This document shows, one piece after another, positions 45,580 through 58,568 of a stretch of 64,000 nt of DNA. The stretch is taken from positions 1 through 64,000 of the forward strand of contig JADNYV010000064.1 in NCBI GenBank assembly GCA_015501055.1, given 5' to 3'. The stretch comes from Mucidula mucida. Its lineage: Eukaryota; Basidiomycota; Agaricomycetes; Agaricales; Physalacriaceae. The stretch's first letter is position 1, and each line of letters starts with the position of its first letter. Under the pieces are notes generated by a model. It was not told the DNA's origin. It made no database searches and was given only the letters and a program-made list of their open reading frames with translations. The translations under genes were made by a program, and so were the position numbers.

Positions 45580-46510
45580 GAATGCGTGAAATCCAGTCAA
45601 TATCTTATCTGGAAACAACCGTCCCGAACGAAATGCATCAACGCACACCCAAATCGGATCCTTGAAAACCTGCCGCTACTATCCCATTTCAGACGCCCGC
45701 ACTCTTCCTTCTCTCAACAGAAAACTGGACTATGGAATCATGTCTGGATCACCGAGGGACAGCTCCTATGGGCGCATATTTGCGATATGGCCAGGTGCCG
45801 TCTGTTTAATCCTCTTTTTAGCCTTCATTCTTGCGTATGCTGTGGCCGTTACCGCAAACGAGCGGTCTGTTGGCTCCGAGATTCGCGTCTATAGGCAGCT
45901 GGACGACTATGCATATGATGATTTGGCGTACAATGATTGCGACAACCAGGGAGACGATGATTGCGATGACGAGGGAGAGGATTCTGATTCGGCGGAAGAG
46001 GACTGTAAAGGCGACGAGGTATGCCTGCTTCTCTTATTTTTGTGGTTAGGGCATGCCTGTTTTGTTTCCGGGATCTCGTCAAAGGGAATACCGTCGTCCC
46101 AGGTTTCTGAAAAGCCTAAACCATCATCATCGACACCAGCCTTCTTGACCGCGTCTCCTCCGGTGAAATCTACACCGTCGACGCCCTCGACGCCAGTACT
46201 ATCGTCTTCCCAGGACTCCCGCCGGCACTACAATTCTCCCCAGCAGTACATCCACGTCTTGTGCTCGCAGATCCCGGAGGACCATCAGAAGCATCATCAC
46301 CCTCGCCTGCCGCCGCTGCAGCGCTGACGTCTTTCGATGTATCTCTCCTCACGGCTTCGTTGACTCTACAGAGTGGTAACGCCACCAGCACGACGGGGTT
46401 GAGGCTTCCTTCTCAGCGGCCAGAGGCGCCGACGTCTAGTGGGGTCCGGGCAGACGTCCATTGTGGTTCGTTGTGCTTGGAGAGATCCTGCCAGGAGTAT
46501 ACTTTTTGAG
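45580..46510 (+). pseudogene. Acidic membrane/secreted protein, altered copy
   Basis: Counterpart of 26778-27665 with a longer acidic tract (YNDCDNQGDDDCDDEGEDSD). The leader frame begins without a good ATG. The Ser/Thr-rich exon 2 is broken by an extra C near 46208 relative to the intact gene, giving DSRRHYNSPQQY instead of the Thr-rich sequence. Confidence 0.45.
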
Positions 46511-47597
46511 TTCTTTACGTGTTCATGTCGTGAAAGCAGACGCTCATGCATGGTTACAGTTAGTAATACTAGGTACACTCTGGATTGAGTACATTTTGTT
46601 ACTCTGAATCTATCACCATTGCGTTCATCAGTTATGAAGGTCCATCGTTGAATGCTATGCTACGGGAAATGGAAAGCGCTACTGGTAATGGTGTGTCCAT
46701 ATCAAAAGGTCGTTGGTCAGTCGATAGAATCGATCGCGTACCAGGACCAGACTGCGATTTTCATCCTCTACTCATCCCATATGCCGTCGAGCCAATCAAT
46801 GGTGTACGAACGAGATAATTTTGTGGATCAATTTTTGCGAAACGCTGGGCGGTTTCGTGGGAGCAGGTAAACAAGGCAGGACAAACACACTAGTCTTGAT
46901 GAAGGGTAGATTGTCGTATGGATGGCGGTATTCCTTGTCGTCCACATGCTCTCCGAGTGCTGGGTGATTCTTGTATTTACGTGGAGGAAAGTCCTGGTGA
47001 TGCGTTATAGATAGACCTGCAGTACGAATTTGAAGTATACCAGGGTGAGAATGACGCTCTTCCAGTGAGGTGGAAGATACACAGCTATGAGTACAAAGAG
47101 TGAGTACTAGACCTTTCAAGTTTTCCCGAGAAGGCGGTAAGGTCCACTTTTTCTTTTTTGAGGATTTGTATCATTTCACTGCGGACTAGAAGAGGGACGT
47201 ATCAGCTGCCTTCGACGGACGGTTCATGGCCAACGTTAATGTACGTTTTGTGCTGTTCATGGCCGTTTCGAAATAGTAATTCTTGAGATCGCCTCGCTCG
47301 AAATTCAAGGCAATCTCGATTCTGGAGATTCACGGTTAGTGTTTAATTGCCATATTGTAGTAGAAGTACGAACAACGAAGGGGAATCCCTTCGAGGGTTG
47401 GATAAAAGTAAAGTCCATTCTTCCGACAAGATAGGATCCCTGGTCAGCCCAAAGTTCACTTGTGAAATCCGCCAAATCCGCCGACACTTGTTAGACCTCC
47501 AATTCGCGACTTTTCACCGCCAAAAATCGCGTTTTCTGGCGCCCTCAAATCCGCCAAAACACCGGAGTCGAGGGGAGTCTTCCAGGACCTGGCAAGA
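46511..47597. other. Diverged duplicate sequence, no intact gene
   Basis: 46511-46990 resembles 27666-28030 and 18240-18560. 46991-47597 has no recognised gene. Confidence 0.4.
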
Positions 47598-47850
47598 GCA
47601 ACACGGAGACTACGAAGAACGCTGCACGCGGGGAGTCTGCTTGCGATATCGCCAAACATCGACGTGTTAATTTTAGAGTCGTATGACCCTCCCTGGTCGG
47701 TGAAGACGTTGCCAAGAATCTTTAACAGCAAGCCAACAATGACTACTATGGCGACAAAGACCATTCATGTGCACCTGCTGAGACTTGCCACGTTAGTACT
47801 ACAAGTAGTGGAGAGAATACTTACCGATCGAACAGAAATAATCTGTACTT
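47598..47850 (-). pseudogene. Fragment of the seven-helix membrane protein gene
   Basis: The minus strand reads VTDQGGSYDSKI.TSMFG and SVLRSLRVAL, matching INQGGSFDSEFDTLMFG and SVLRSLNVAL of the intact 12897-14152 gene. It covers about 80 residues of exon 1 and is interrupted by stops and shifts. Confidence 0.7.
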
Positions 47851-48139
47851 CGTGTATCATTGTATGTCAAGTAATGAATAGTCTAAAGACCATCATGAGA
47901 CGTACGTCGCTAGTACGTAGAAAAGAGGCGCTGTGAATAACAGTGTTCTTTACTGTGTCGTTTTTAGGCTATGTAGTCGCGTGGTAAAATCCGTGTCCTA
48001 CCCAGGTCCTACTTACCCCTCTTTCCATCCGAACTGCTTGCTTCAAACGACCGGCCGAAATCGTGTCGACGCACCTGGATTGGAGCGCTCTCCATTCATT
48101 CGACAGGAAAACGGAATCAAGTTTGGATTGACCGAGGAA

Positions 48140-48690
48140 CATGGGTGAGATATCCAAATGCGCCGCGGTCTTCTACTTAGCTGGGAAATTAGTTTCTACT
48201 GGACAATTATGCATACGAGGACGCGAGGGAAGATGATTGCGAGGACGCGGCAGACGACGATTGTGATGACGCTAGAGGATTGTGATAGATCAGGTATGCC
48301 CAGTTTCTCTTCTTGTATAATGTATTTATATTTGACAAATGGATGCAAACAGGGTATGCCTGTGTCGTTGCCAAGGTCTTCATCATCCTCTGGGAGGGGC
48401 CCGCTGTTGTCTACGTTGACCATCCATGTTTCCGGTAACAATTACCGTCACGTCCGTGGGGGGCGACGTTGTCCACAACAGTATTATCATCTCCAGATAC
48501 GCGAAGGGACACCACTATCATCTCAAGGGCTTCCGCGTCGCATGCTCCTGGCACCTCCTGCACATTCCAGACGACCATTCTATTTTCCAGTGTCTCCTTC
48601 GCGCAGCGGCGTTGACGTCTTTCGATATACCTATCCTCTGTTTACGCTAGGGTTCGGACAGAGGGCGATATCGATTGTTCTCTCTATCTA
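48140..48690 (+). pseudogene. Acidic secreted protein, heavily decayed copy
   Basis: Acidic tract relic (EDDCEDAADDDCDDA type) and exon 2 relic; frame broken at several points. Confidence 0.45.
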
Positions 48691-49539
48691 GGTGAGTTGC
48701 ACGCGCGTTCGAGAGAAGACGCTGAGGCACAAATACAGTGAATTCTAGGTACACTTGGTGTCCGATGTGTCTTAATATTCTTCTCTTTGCGCGTTGCGTT
48801 TATCAGTCGGGTTTCTATGCAAGTCGACATTCCGGGGGCACTTTGTCGCCAACCTGTTCTTGCTTATTCTAGATCTTGTGGTGACGGCCTTGTAACGCGT
48901 TCACGCGCGACTGAACGCAATTCCAAATGACAGGTTCTGTCTTTCTTCAATTAGGTCTGCTTTTCCGTTCTGTTCGAAACCCGAGTCCAACACCGGGGGT
49001 TGGAATTTCAATCTTCGACATCGGTAACCACTACCATTGGCATTGAGTTACGGACTGTGCTCTGACACTAACAGGAACCCTCTGACGGAACGCGTTCACG
49101 TGACGTTGCCCTCTACGCGCGGGGACTAGCATGCTGGACTACGTCGACCAGATCCCTAACGATCCTGGTCTTCCTGGTCTCATATATGGCTTGACTATGT
49201 CTCTAGAGATACACTCGCCTAATGTACTCGGCTGGCAGAGGCGCATGTCGGGTTTGCCTCTTACTACTGGATTTTTCTTCGGTAATTGTCGTGGGTCTTG
49301 CGGGAGCACGTCGCGCTGAATGTCTCGCTATGGATTATAGATTGACTCAGCGTCAAGTTGGTGATCAAAGCCTGAGTGGCTTTGTGCCTCAATGTGGCGC
49401 AATTTTTTGTGGTGCGAAATCGTAAGAAGTTTACTACTTCGTGGCTTAGAAACATTGAAACTAACATTCCACAGTACTCTCCATGCCTTGAAGCAATTAG
49501 ACGACCTCGCATTGATGTTTTGCCTTTTACGATGAAATG

Positions 49540-49545
49540 CACGTG
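49540..49545. promoter_or_regulatory. CACGTG E-box upstream of HMG gene C
   Basis: CACGTGATC is kept although the surrounding bases differ from copies A, B and D. Here ACCAATAAGAG, a CCAAT-like motif, follows at 49553. Confidence 0.5.
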
Positions 49546-49623
49546 ATCTTTTACCAATAAGAGCGAGACGCGCTTTGCCTTTTGTTCACAGCCTCCACTA
49601 CCACCATTTTCACTCGCTACACA

Positions 49624-50825
49624 ATGGCGAATTTTGGGACCATTATGTTCACGGCACCTCCCTCTGAGCTCACGGACGAGCTCAAGACGAATTACACGGC
49701 GGTCTTTCAGCACATCCCCTCCAAGGACGATGTCCGCGCTGTGATTACCGCCGCCAATCAGAAAAATGCCACCCGAAACTCAAAGAATACCAAACCCGGC
49801 CACGTCAAACGGCCATCCAACTCGTATATAATCTTCCGCTCGTGCATGAACCACTTTGCGCCCACAGAGTTGTTCACAGAGATCGAGAACACCTACGGAT
49901 CGCCGACTAATGGCTGGTTTTCAAAGCTCGTCACCCATTATTGGCATAAGTTGCCAGCACACGTCCGACAATTCTACGACGACATGCAGAAGGAGGTGAA
50001 GCAGCAGCATGCGAAAGACCATCCGGGTTACAAGTATCATCCGGCGAAACCAGCTAAGGGACATAAGGGGAAGAGGCGGAAGACGCAGAGTCCCAAGTCC
50101 TCGGCGAGGGTATCCCCTCCACCACAGACGCCAGTGTGGGACGCGGCGCTGGAGCCATTCCAATTTACTTTCCAAATCGAGAGCCCATTGGTGGATGCAC
50201 CACAACAATTCGCGCATGCCCCGTTGCCCGCGGTCAATGGGAAAGAACACGCTCAATCGCGAGACCATTTCGCCCCGCAGCCTTTTGTTGACGCGTCGTC
50301 TGAGGTATGTGCTTTGTTCGCCTCTTTGTCTTCGTCTCATTTGTTCTCTACCCAGCCGACCGCATTCAGCGGTAATGATTTCTACGGGCGCGAGAACTTT
50401 GCCGTCGCTGGTCCCTTGAATCAGGTATGTGCATCGCTGGCTTATTATTTCTTCTTGTCTGACTTGTCCTTCAAGCAGTACGCCCACCCGACCTACGCCC
50501 TCGATGGATTTAACGGAGCCTCGGCTTTTACTGGCTACACATTTAATCCGATTCCGGTATGTGTATTGTAATCACTTGGGTGTGGGTCTTTGGCTAAATG
50601 ACTCGCCAGGTTTCTACGCCCTTGGATCTCAACAAACCTCTGGAAGAGACGTTTATCATCATATGCCGCCAACTCTTCCCGCTGGAGATTGAATGCGGCA
50701 TCAACTTTGACAAGCTGAGGCGAGACGATGTGCTCATCACATCCATGTCTCATAAGGACCAGGAGTTCCTCGACCTGAGGCTGCTGGCGCGCGCTAGTTA
50801 CCCTTTCTGGATGTGCGAGTTCTAG
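49624..50825 (+). CDS. HMG-box transcription factor, copy C
   Basis: Four exons (49624-50304, 50356-50424, 50479-50556, 50610-50825) give 347 residues. Almost the same protein as copy B, with a five-residue longer linker before the HMG box (NATRNSKNTKPGHVKRPSN) and three more residues at the start of exon 2 (PTAFSGN). HMG box at about residues 61-137; basic GKRRKTQSPK follows. The C-terminal domain is identical to B except for isolated changes (LEETFIIICRQ). It lies about 5.4 kb before the intact RFC1. Confidence 0.8.
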
Positions 50826-52093
50826 GATGTTGTACTATTTCTTTTCTGTTTTTTTCCTGTCTCATTTATCTCTGCATCTTTTTACCATTACATGTCTTGC
50901 TTTCTAGTCTCGTTGCTACATAGCGCATTGTCATATCCATCGCATTTACGATACCCGTACATATTCCCACATCCATCTCTCTGTTTATCTCGTATTGCTA
51001 TCGTTTGCCTGTTTCCCGAGTTTCTCTCATCTTCCATCGCATTAGGATATCCATATTTGTGCATCCAGCTCAGCTTCTTATTCCGTATCGCTATCTACAT
51101 CGTCCAATGTACATACTTGTCTAAATTGCATCTGTTGTTCTGCTCATTCCGAACTGTTGTCTTACGGTTACTGGTGACGTGTCTTCTTCTTGAATCTTGA
51201 CCACCATCTACCACGCAATCCGCTTCCTGGCGAATCTACAGAAGCAAAGAATGATCACGCGGGAAAATCCGAGGCGACGCGTGTTCTTGCTCTTTCCATA
51301 ACATCCATGTCGGCTCGCCAAAGCCGCCTACGCATACTCGGGATGGTTGAAATCCAGGCCGATATTCTAGTGGCACGAAATGCCCGTTTCGAACGACTGG
51401 CCGGAAACGCGTCGCTGAACACCCAGATTGAAGCTGCCGCGCCAGCGGTATAGTAGCCGCGGAAGCAAACAAAAACGATCTCGATTCTCCGTTTGACGTC
51501 CATCATCACCTCGCGAGTTTCTGCTACTTGGCTCAAGTGTTCGACTGGAGTACTTTTTGCTCTCTCGCTTTTGATATATTTTTATCGGGCGTATCTGCCG
51601 GACTTGTGGGCGTCGGGTTCAACGTCTCCCTCCGCCTCTGGAAGAGGACAGATGTTGGTTATAAAAACGGTAGGGGATGCAAATCCTCGTTTTCTTTTCA
51701 CGAACTTACGCTCTATGTCTACTATCTCTAGTATTCAGTTTATGCCAACAAATACTTCCTGAGGTATCGGCCCCTCAATGCATGCGCGCGCCCATCGGCG
51801 AAACATTCTAATCACGGAGCCACGAATCACCTTTGGTTTACAAAAAGAGTCGATGCCCTTTGAAGTGTGTACTTTGTCGATATCCTACGAAGCCATGTCA
51901 TCTGGTCAACTCGGTCCCGTTCTCTTGGTGAAAACTCCTCCTCGCCCGATGGTTGATTGACTTACTGGCAAGGCGAGTCGATAAATGGCAAAACATGTCT
52001 AAGATTCCAGGGACAGGAGTCTATCAGAATCATTTATATACTTGGGACAGAACGAAAGAGGCCTAATTCCCTTCTTGCTCTCTGACCTTCACC
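50826..52093. repeat. Conserved spacer between HMG C and KEN-box gene C
   Basis: Nearly identical to 40229-41487. Confidence 0.6.
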
Positions 52094-52852
52094 ATGCCTG
52101 CTTCCGCCACTTCAGCTCTTTCTCGCTGCGTCGCCTGGTTTCTCGGAAAATGCAGTAGATCGACCAGTGAAGGACTGGTTGAAAAGACCGAAGAGTTGCG
52201 CATTGTGAGATGTCTCCTTTCATTGGCTATGTCGGTTCTGACACACGCAGCCCGCGCCCACTAGACTCCGGGATGATTCTCATAAACCTCAGGCCTTCAA
52301 ATTGGGCGCGGCGCTCTTCACACTACCGCAGCATTCGTCTCTTGCTCTTCTTGAGCTTTCTCTCCTCTGTACGGCCCAAGGCGTCGCTGCTGTACTTGAA
52401 GAGCCGCAGACCATCGTCTTGCGTACCGCAGTGGCCGCTTTGAAGGTCACCGTTGCTGAGTTTGTCGAACCGACCCCAATGGAAGTTGAGGTATGAATTC
52501 CCAAGGCTGACGCCGATGCACCGCTAACGGTGACCTTCAGATCCTTCGTCCTACCCCTACTATTTGTCTCACACCGCCAACGCCCACGAAGAGGACGCCC
52601 AAGGCTGACTCCAAATCGTTTGCATCTCTCCAGAACATCGCCAGCGCTCCTGGAACTTTGGGGGCCAGTGGTAAATGGCATGGCAGACAACATACCTCCA
52701 GCCGACGAGCGCATGGTAAAGAGAATCTCGCTAGCCGCCCATTGAAGACAAGAGAGGAGCGGCTCAAGGCATACACGCCGCCTGCGCGCTTTCTTGGTCT
52801 ACGTCAAGGTCAAGAAAATACCTCCCGATACCCGACATCACATAGATTTTAG
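52094..52852 (+). CDS. KEN-box small protein, copy C
   Basis: Three exons (52094-52204, 52251-52490, 52541-52852) give about 220 residues. Conserved start, PTPMEVE, LTPPTPTKRTP, KENLAS and ending RYPTSHRF. Exon 3 reads like copy A at its 3' end (FLGLRQGQENTSRY), so copy B carries the indels. Located between HMG C and a truncated repeat block. Confidence 0.6.
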
Positions 52853-53436
52853 ATTGATTGTTTCTCAATCCTCTTGCTCATCTAGTTGTGCTCTTCAATT
52901 TGCTTGTTTTTACGCTACAGACCCATTACTTTACAGCTTTCTACTATCTGTAGTCCACTGCTCACACGGTGTTGAAGCAGATCTTTCTCTTTCAACTAGT
53001 ACCTATATCTTCCTTTACATATCTTTCGCTATTATCTGTAGTCCACTGTTCGCGCGGTGTTGAAGCAGAACTTTTCATTTCGTACTTTACGCTATTTTTG
53101 CATGTATCACCTATCTATCTGTTCGCAGTCTTCATTTCTGTTTCCGAGTTTCGCTTATTGCATCTGTTGTTGTGCTCATTTCAAACTTTAGTGTTACATG
53201 TATTTACCACAAACGCACTTTCTTCCGCGCGCTACCTTCCGTCATTAATTCGAGTTTAGGCTTTTCAGCAGCGGGATAAAAGCAAACAATGATCGAGCGG
53301 GAAAATCTCAGGGACCCGGGCGTGCTCTTCCTCTGAGTCTTTCCATAACATCCATGTCGATATGGACGAGCTCGCCAAATTTGCTAACGAGATTGGCTGA
53401 ATCTAGAAGTTGGATTGACCTGCCCTACATGCTTCG
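52853..53436. repeat. Segmental duplication, truncated copy 3
   Basis: Follows 42244-42835 closely until ACATGCTTCG, where a transposon-like insert begins. The sequence resumes at 53974 with the part equivalent to 44182, so about 1.35 kb is missing relative to copy 2. Confidence 0.8.
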
Positions 53437-53915
53437 TAGTCTGGAGCCTATGTGGGGGTACCCTGTGAGGCTCACTTCGGAGTTTCAAAATGCACTAAGG
53501 TTAGGGTTACCGCTGGTTACCAATCACGCTAAATCGTCCAGTGTTCACTGAGCACTCATCCCACTTTCACCAGTGTAATCTACGTATAATGGAGAGTTTG
53601 ATGTGGCATAGCGCCTCAATGCAGTGCGGGCAGTGGTTGCAGCACATCCGGCCATTCGGAGGATTGTTATCGAGTTGCAGGTGATCTATAGTGAAAATTC
53701 AAGGAATGATGAACCGTAGACAGACCTTAGATATGCAATTTTAACTAAAGGCAGTAATTTCGAGGTATATGATGCATCAGTAGTGCAAAAGCTGCGAGCT
53801 TGTATCCATCTGGTTCCGGTCCGACGGCACACTCTGTGGTTAGGGTTCGGCATCTGCAATTTTCGAAGTCCGAAGTGAGCCTATGAGGTACCCCCTACAT
53901 AGGTTCCAGACTCTA
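53437..53915. mobile_element. MITE-like element with 45-bp terminal inverted repeats
   Basis: The left end TAGTCTGGAGCCTATGTGGG and the complement of the right end, TAGAGTCTGGAACCTATGTA, continue as imperfect inverted repeats through GGCTCACTTCGGA. The 390-base interior has no long open frame. It sits exactly at the breakpoint of the truncated repeat. No target duplication can be seen, as expected if the flanks were rearranged. Confidence 0.7.
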
Positions 53916-53973
53916 CTAAGAGACGATCGTGAGTATCCCATCTTCTCTCGTTGAGCTGGTTTACGAGACTAGG

Positions 53974-54580
53974 TCTCACTAGGTCTTGGGGTTTGGAACG
54001 GCGGGGTGCCCCGCTTACTTCTATTTGTGATGCATAGTATGACCACTATCGGTGCGTACTCGTCATGTTTAGTCTGTCTCCTGTTCTGATTACAGTCTTT
54101 AGGTTTTCTAGTTAGTTTACCGTGCACAACCGGAGGCGTTTGGATGGTCGTCGTCCTACTGCTTCCGAGCTCCTTGGTATTCCACTTTGCAACGATCATC
54201 TCAGGGGACCCATATGAAATGGGCTTGTACGGTATGTTTTCATTATCAGTGCTTACTTTTACTTAAGCCGCTTAAGGAGTAATTGCGTGTGGTCTGGAGT
54301 CTTTCATCCGGGGGCTTGTGTCGTACGTACGTACGAGAGTTGACTCTGCTGAGGCATCCACGCGCACCGGGCATGGTGATGAGTCCCTACTGGTGCCGTC
54401 GGTCCCAGAAGATCCGCCGGTCAGTCATTTTCCCTTCTGGAGGTGGTCTTCTATCTGTGTACTGTGGGATGCTTATGGGTAAATTTGTAGAGCTATGTGG
54501 ATGCTGATTGTCCCAATAAATTGGCAACAATGAAGATGCCGTCAAGCCAGGACATCAGTCACAGTGCTGAGATGGTCTAG
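53974..54580 (+). pseudogene. Four-helix membrane protein, 5'-truncated copy
   Basis: Begins inside exon 1 (SLGLGVWNGGVPRLLLFVMH) and keeps exons 2 and 3. The final exon is diverged and partly deleted. It has no start codon or N-terminal half. Confidence 0.75.
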
Positions 54581-55012
54581 GATGAGTCAGAGGTGTCATT
54601 GAGATCTTTTGACGCTAATTGATTTTGTTTGCAGTTTGCCTCGCTTCAAAGAAGTTTATACTTTGGTACTCGGGCCTGGACTTTCTGAAAATTAGACACA
54701 GCTTGGCATGTAGAGATTGTTATGTATGACTTGAAGGGCGTTAATAGCCACACGTCGCGAGTGCAAGACTCAAGAGTCCTCTATTGTCGGAAATCACTTA
54801 TTGATAGATCTGGTCGGTACGGATAGTATTGCTATCGCGGCCCTTCAACACTTCTTGAACGCGTCAACGCGTCAATTTGTCTGTGAATATGATTACGACC
54901 TGATTTATCTTGGATTGCATGCGCTGTGGACTGGCACGCCGTAGCCGAATACCGTGACAGTGACAGCACGCGTCGCGTCATGTCAGTACGTTGATCTCAG
55001 TCAACGACGACG
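54581..55012. other. RFC1 upstream region
   Basis: 54690-54850 resembles 26260-26390 and 45050-45200, which directly precede the RFC1 scars. This shows that the scars arose by deletion of the promoter-proximal part of an RFC1 copy. The likely promoter lies here; no TATA box is evident. Confidence 0.5.
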
Positions 55013-58000
55013 ATGAACTCAAAGTCGAAGAAAGCGGCGGCGCCGGGCGGGGTCGATATTCGCGCCTTTTTCGGCGGCAGCAGCCAAACGAAAGTCGGCT
55101 CGTCGTCGCAGGCAAAGCCTTCTGTATGCTCTCTTACCCGCCACCGCCATTTTTTATTGAAAGTCTGCAGCAGAGCCAGAAGGCGAATGGAGTCAAGCGA
55201 AAGGTCGAGGATGCTGACGATGACGATACGCCACCGAAGAAAAAGGCGGCGTCCAAGGCGAGCAAAGTTATCGACATCAGTGCGCATATCACTGCAGCAA
55301 CCCGAATACTATTGATATATTTTCAGGCGACGATGACAACGACGCGCCATCTCCACCGCCCAAGGCGTCGGTGAAGAGGTCGAAGGCGGTGCTCGTGTCT
55401 AGCGACGAGGAGGAGCCGGCGCCTAAGAGGGTCAAGCCACGCCCACAGGGTACATTTACCAATCTCTCCTTCATACCGCGCTAAAGTCAAATTATAGATG
55501 ACACCAAATCTGCCCCTAAACGCAAGAAACCGGTCATTATGTCCAGCGACGACGAAGAAGTATCGCCCTTGCCCAAGAAGATATCGACATCTGCCAAAAC
55601 TGCCGCGAAACCTAGAAAGTCTGGTTTGTCCAAGAAGAAAGACGAAGAATACAGTGTTGCCTCGGACGACGACGACGACGATCTTGTACCCGCCAAATCC
55701 AAGGGGAAACAGCCTGCGCCGAAGAAGAAGCCGCCAGGAAAGGAAAAGGCGGACGGCGAGGAAGAGCCCAAAAAGAAATTCAAGCGCGTATTACTCTTGC
55801 GGTTAACGACGAATGCTAATTTGTTTATAGTTACTATGCACATCAAGCTGCGAAAAAGGCTGCACCTACCAACTATGGTGCAAAGGAGGTGCCAGACGGT
55901 TCTCCAGATTGCCTTGCAGGACTTGCTTTCGTGTTCACTGGCGAGCTAACTAGCTTTTCGCGAGACGATGCTATTGGTATCGCCAAGCGTTTTGGTGGAC
56001 GCGTCGTCGGACAACCTTCAACGCGTACAGATTTTGTCGTTCTCGGTGACAACGCCGGACCTAGCAAGCTCGCTGCTATCAAGAAACACGGCATCCGCAC
56101 CCTTGACGAGGACGCGTTCCTCAACCTGATCGCAACGCGAACGGGCACCGGTGAGATTGATGAAAAGGCGAAGAAGAAGATGGAAAAGGAGCAGAAGGAC
56201 ATCAAGATTGCAGCCAAGGAAATGGAAAAACGCGAGAAACAAGAGGCTAAGGCTTCTGCGTCTAGGTTGGTCGATACCTTGGAATTTAGTTCGTCGCTGA
56301 TGTTTTTATGGTAGTGGCCACAAGGGGCCGGATCCGTCAATGCAACTATGGACGACCCGTTATGCCCCTCAGTCGCTCAAAGAAATATGTGGGAACAAGT
56401 CTTCGGTCGAGAAGCTGCTTCTGTGGTTACAGGAATGGTTTGCCATTTACTTTTCAACGATGATTCTGTTTTAATTTTGTTCAGGCCAGCGAGCTACAAA
56501 GCCGACTTTAAGAAACCTGGCAAGAACGCCATGAACACGAATCGCGCCGTCCTCATTACAGGTCCGCCGGGGATTGGCAAGACGACTAGTGCGCATCTAT
56601 GTGCCAAACTCGCGGGATATACACCCATCGAATTGAACGCAAGTGATGCCCGAAGCAAAAAACTCGTCGAGGTATACTATTCAGCATATCATTGTTTCTT
56701 GCCTGCTTATCAATTTAAAGAATGGTATGAATGTCAACAATACGTCGCTCGATAGCTATATCGGCGGTAGTAAGGTTTGTACTCTCAGTCTTCGCCAATC
56801 CTTTAACTTGACCGATAAACAGCAAACGAACTCGTTGGGTGTTGCCATAACCGACCGAACATGCCTGATTATGGATGAGGTTGACGGCATGTCTTCTGGT
56901 GATCGTGGAGGAGTTGGTGCTCTGAATGCGTTGATCAAGAAAAGCAAGGTAAGCAAGAACTCGCACTGCTTTGCGAGATTGACATGAAATCAAGATCCCC
57001 ATCATATGTATAGCGAACGACAAGGGTGCACAAAAGCTCAAGCCGTTACAAGCGACAACGTTCGGCATGTCATTTCAGAAGTACGTCTTCGCTAGTCGTT
57101 CTACTTCCCCATTTACATTTCCCGTCAGACCGCAAGCCAATCAAGTTCGCTCGCGCATCATGACGATAACTTTCAAGGAGAAGATGGATCTTCCAGGGAA
57201 TGTCATCGACCAGCTTATCACAGGATCGCAGTCCGATATTCGTCAAGTTCTCAATATGCTTTCGACTTGGAAACTGTCGAGCTCAAAGATGACTTTTGAT
57301 GAGGGTAAAACCTTGTGCGTTCTTCACTTCACTTGGTTGGAAGTCAGATACTGAGACGGTGATTTCCAGGACCAAGATGAATGAGAAGTATCAAATCATG
57401 AGTCCCTTCGATATCACGTCCAAGATATTGGGACCGTATATGTTCTCGCCGACCGAGAAGAAGTCGCTTGGTGACAAGATGGAGCTGTATTTTCAAGATC
57501 ATTCCTTTGTGCCGTTGTTCATTCAGGTGAGTACGATTTCGGGTTTAGGACTCGACTCGGTAATGACAACAATCGAAGGAGAACTATCTGAAAAGTCAGC
57601 CGACGAAGCTGCGTAACCTCGAGGGGCCAGAAAAGGTCTTGAAGCAGCTCCAGCTTATGGACCGCGCGGCTTCGTCGATTTCGGACGGCGACCTAGTCGA
57701 TGGAATGATACACGGGTACGATTACTCTCGTTAGTTGCATTCGAAGAGTGACCTAAAAGACCTTCAGGCCCGAACAGCATTGGGCTCTCATGCCTCTTCA
57801 CGCGGTGTGCTCAACGGTTCGCCCAGCATCATTTGTCTTTGGACAAGGAGCGCATTATGGAGGTCCGAACGGGATGTCATTCCCTCAGTGAGCACACCTT
57901 CTTTTCGCAGATGTTTATAACTCATATGACCGTTTAGGTGGTTGGGTCAGAACTCGAAACAGAGCAAGCTGAATAGGCAACTTGCTGACATCCAGATCAA

Positions 58001-58568
58001 AATGCGTCTAAAAGCATCTGGCGATAAACATGAATTGCGGCAGCAGTATATTCCAGCGCTTTACCCGTACATCGTGCGGCCTCTGATTGAGGACGGATCG
58101 GTGAGGCTAAAGAGAACCAGCCATTTCAAAGTCATCGCTGATAGTTATTTGTAGGACGCCGTCGAAGACATCATCGAACGTATGGATGGATATTACCTGA
58201 ACAAGGAAGACTGGGACAGTGTCGTCGAGCTGGGTGTCGACACGAATAAGGACGACATCATTTTAAAGAAGATCCCAGGTGCCGTCAAGGCGGCGTTTAC
58301 GCGGAAATACAACGCGACCGAGCATCCGATTGCGTATCACAAGGCGCAGGATTTGGGCAAGGCCCCGAAGAAGCTGGCGTCTGCTGGGGAGAAGCCCGAT
58401 TTGGAGGACGCGTTTGAGATGGATGAGGATGTTGCGGAGGGGTCGGATGAGGAGGAGTCGAGTGGCAGTGGTGGGAGAGGGAAGAAGAAGGATGGGATTG
58501 AGGGTGACAAGTTGCTGCAGGTTGCAAAGGCGAAGAAGAAGCCGAGGAAGAGTGCGGCTGGGAAATAG
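55013..58568 (+). CDS. RFC1: Replication factor C subunit 1 (clamp loader large subunit)
   Basis: Sixteen exons join in frame to 938 residues: 55013-55123, 55171-55279, 55327-55449, 55498-55783, 55831-56265, 56315-56437, 56485-56671, 56721-56774, 56823-56948, 56995-57080, 57129-57314, 57370-57526, 57579-57715, 57768-57887, 57938-58100, 58155-58568. The N terminus has DIRAFF, the PCNA-contact type motif. An acidic/basic linker (DDDD, KKK) leads to a BRCT domain ([15 protein letters not shown] to DEDAFLNLI). The AAA+ module has [14 protein letters not shown], Walker [21 protein letters not shown] and Walker [10 protein letters not shown]. The RFC1 C-terminal domain ([25 protein letters not shown]) ends in a lysine-rich tail. 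Intron 4 appears to use GC-AG. RFC1 heads the complex that loads PCNA during replication and repair. Confidence 0.92.

Larger units (their letters stand above)
47936..49570. repeat. Upstream half of array unit C
   Basis: Matches 37186-38990 with several deletions. It contains another decayed acidic-protein copy (about 48140-48690) and the HMG upstream block. Confidence 0.7.

Noticed and set aside
53480..53850. TTAGGG-like stretches (GGTTAGGGTT) as telomeric sequence
   Set aside because: Only single partial repeats within the MITE-like element, not arrays.
56348..56755. Frame starting MDDPLCPSV as the start of a separate AAA+ protein
   Set aside because: It is out of frame with the RFC1 exon that reads [14 protein letters not shown]. 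Correct splicing merges the region into RFC1.
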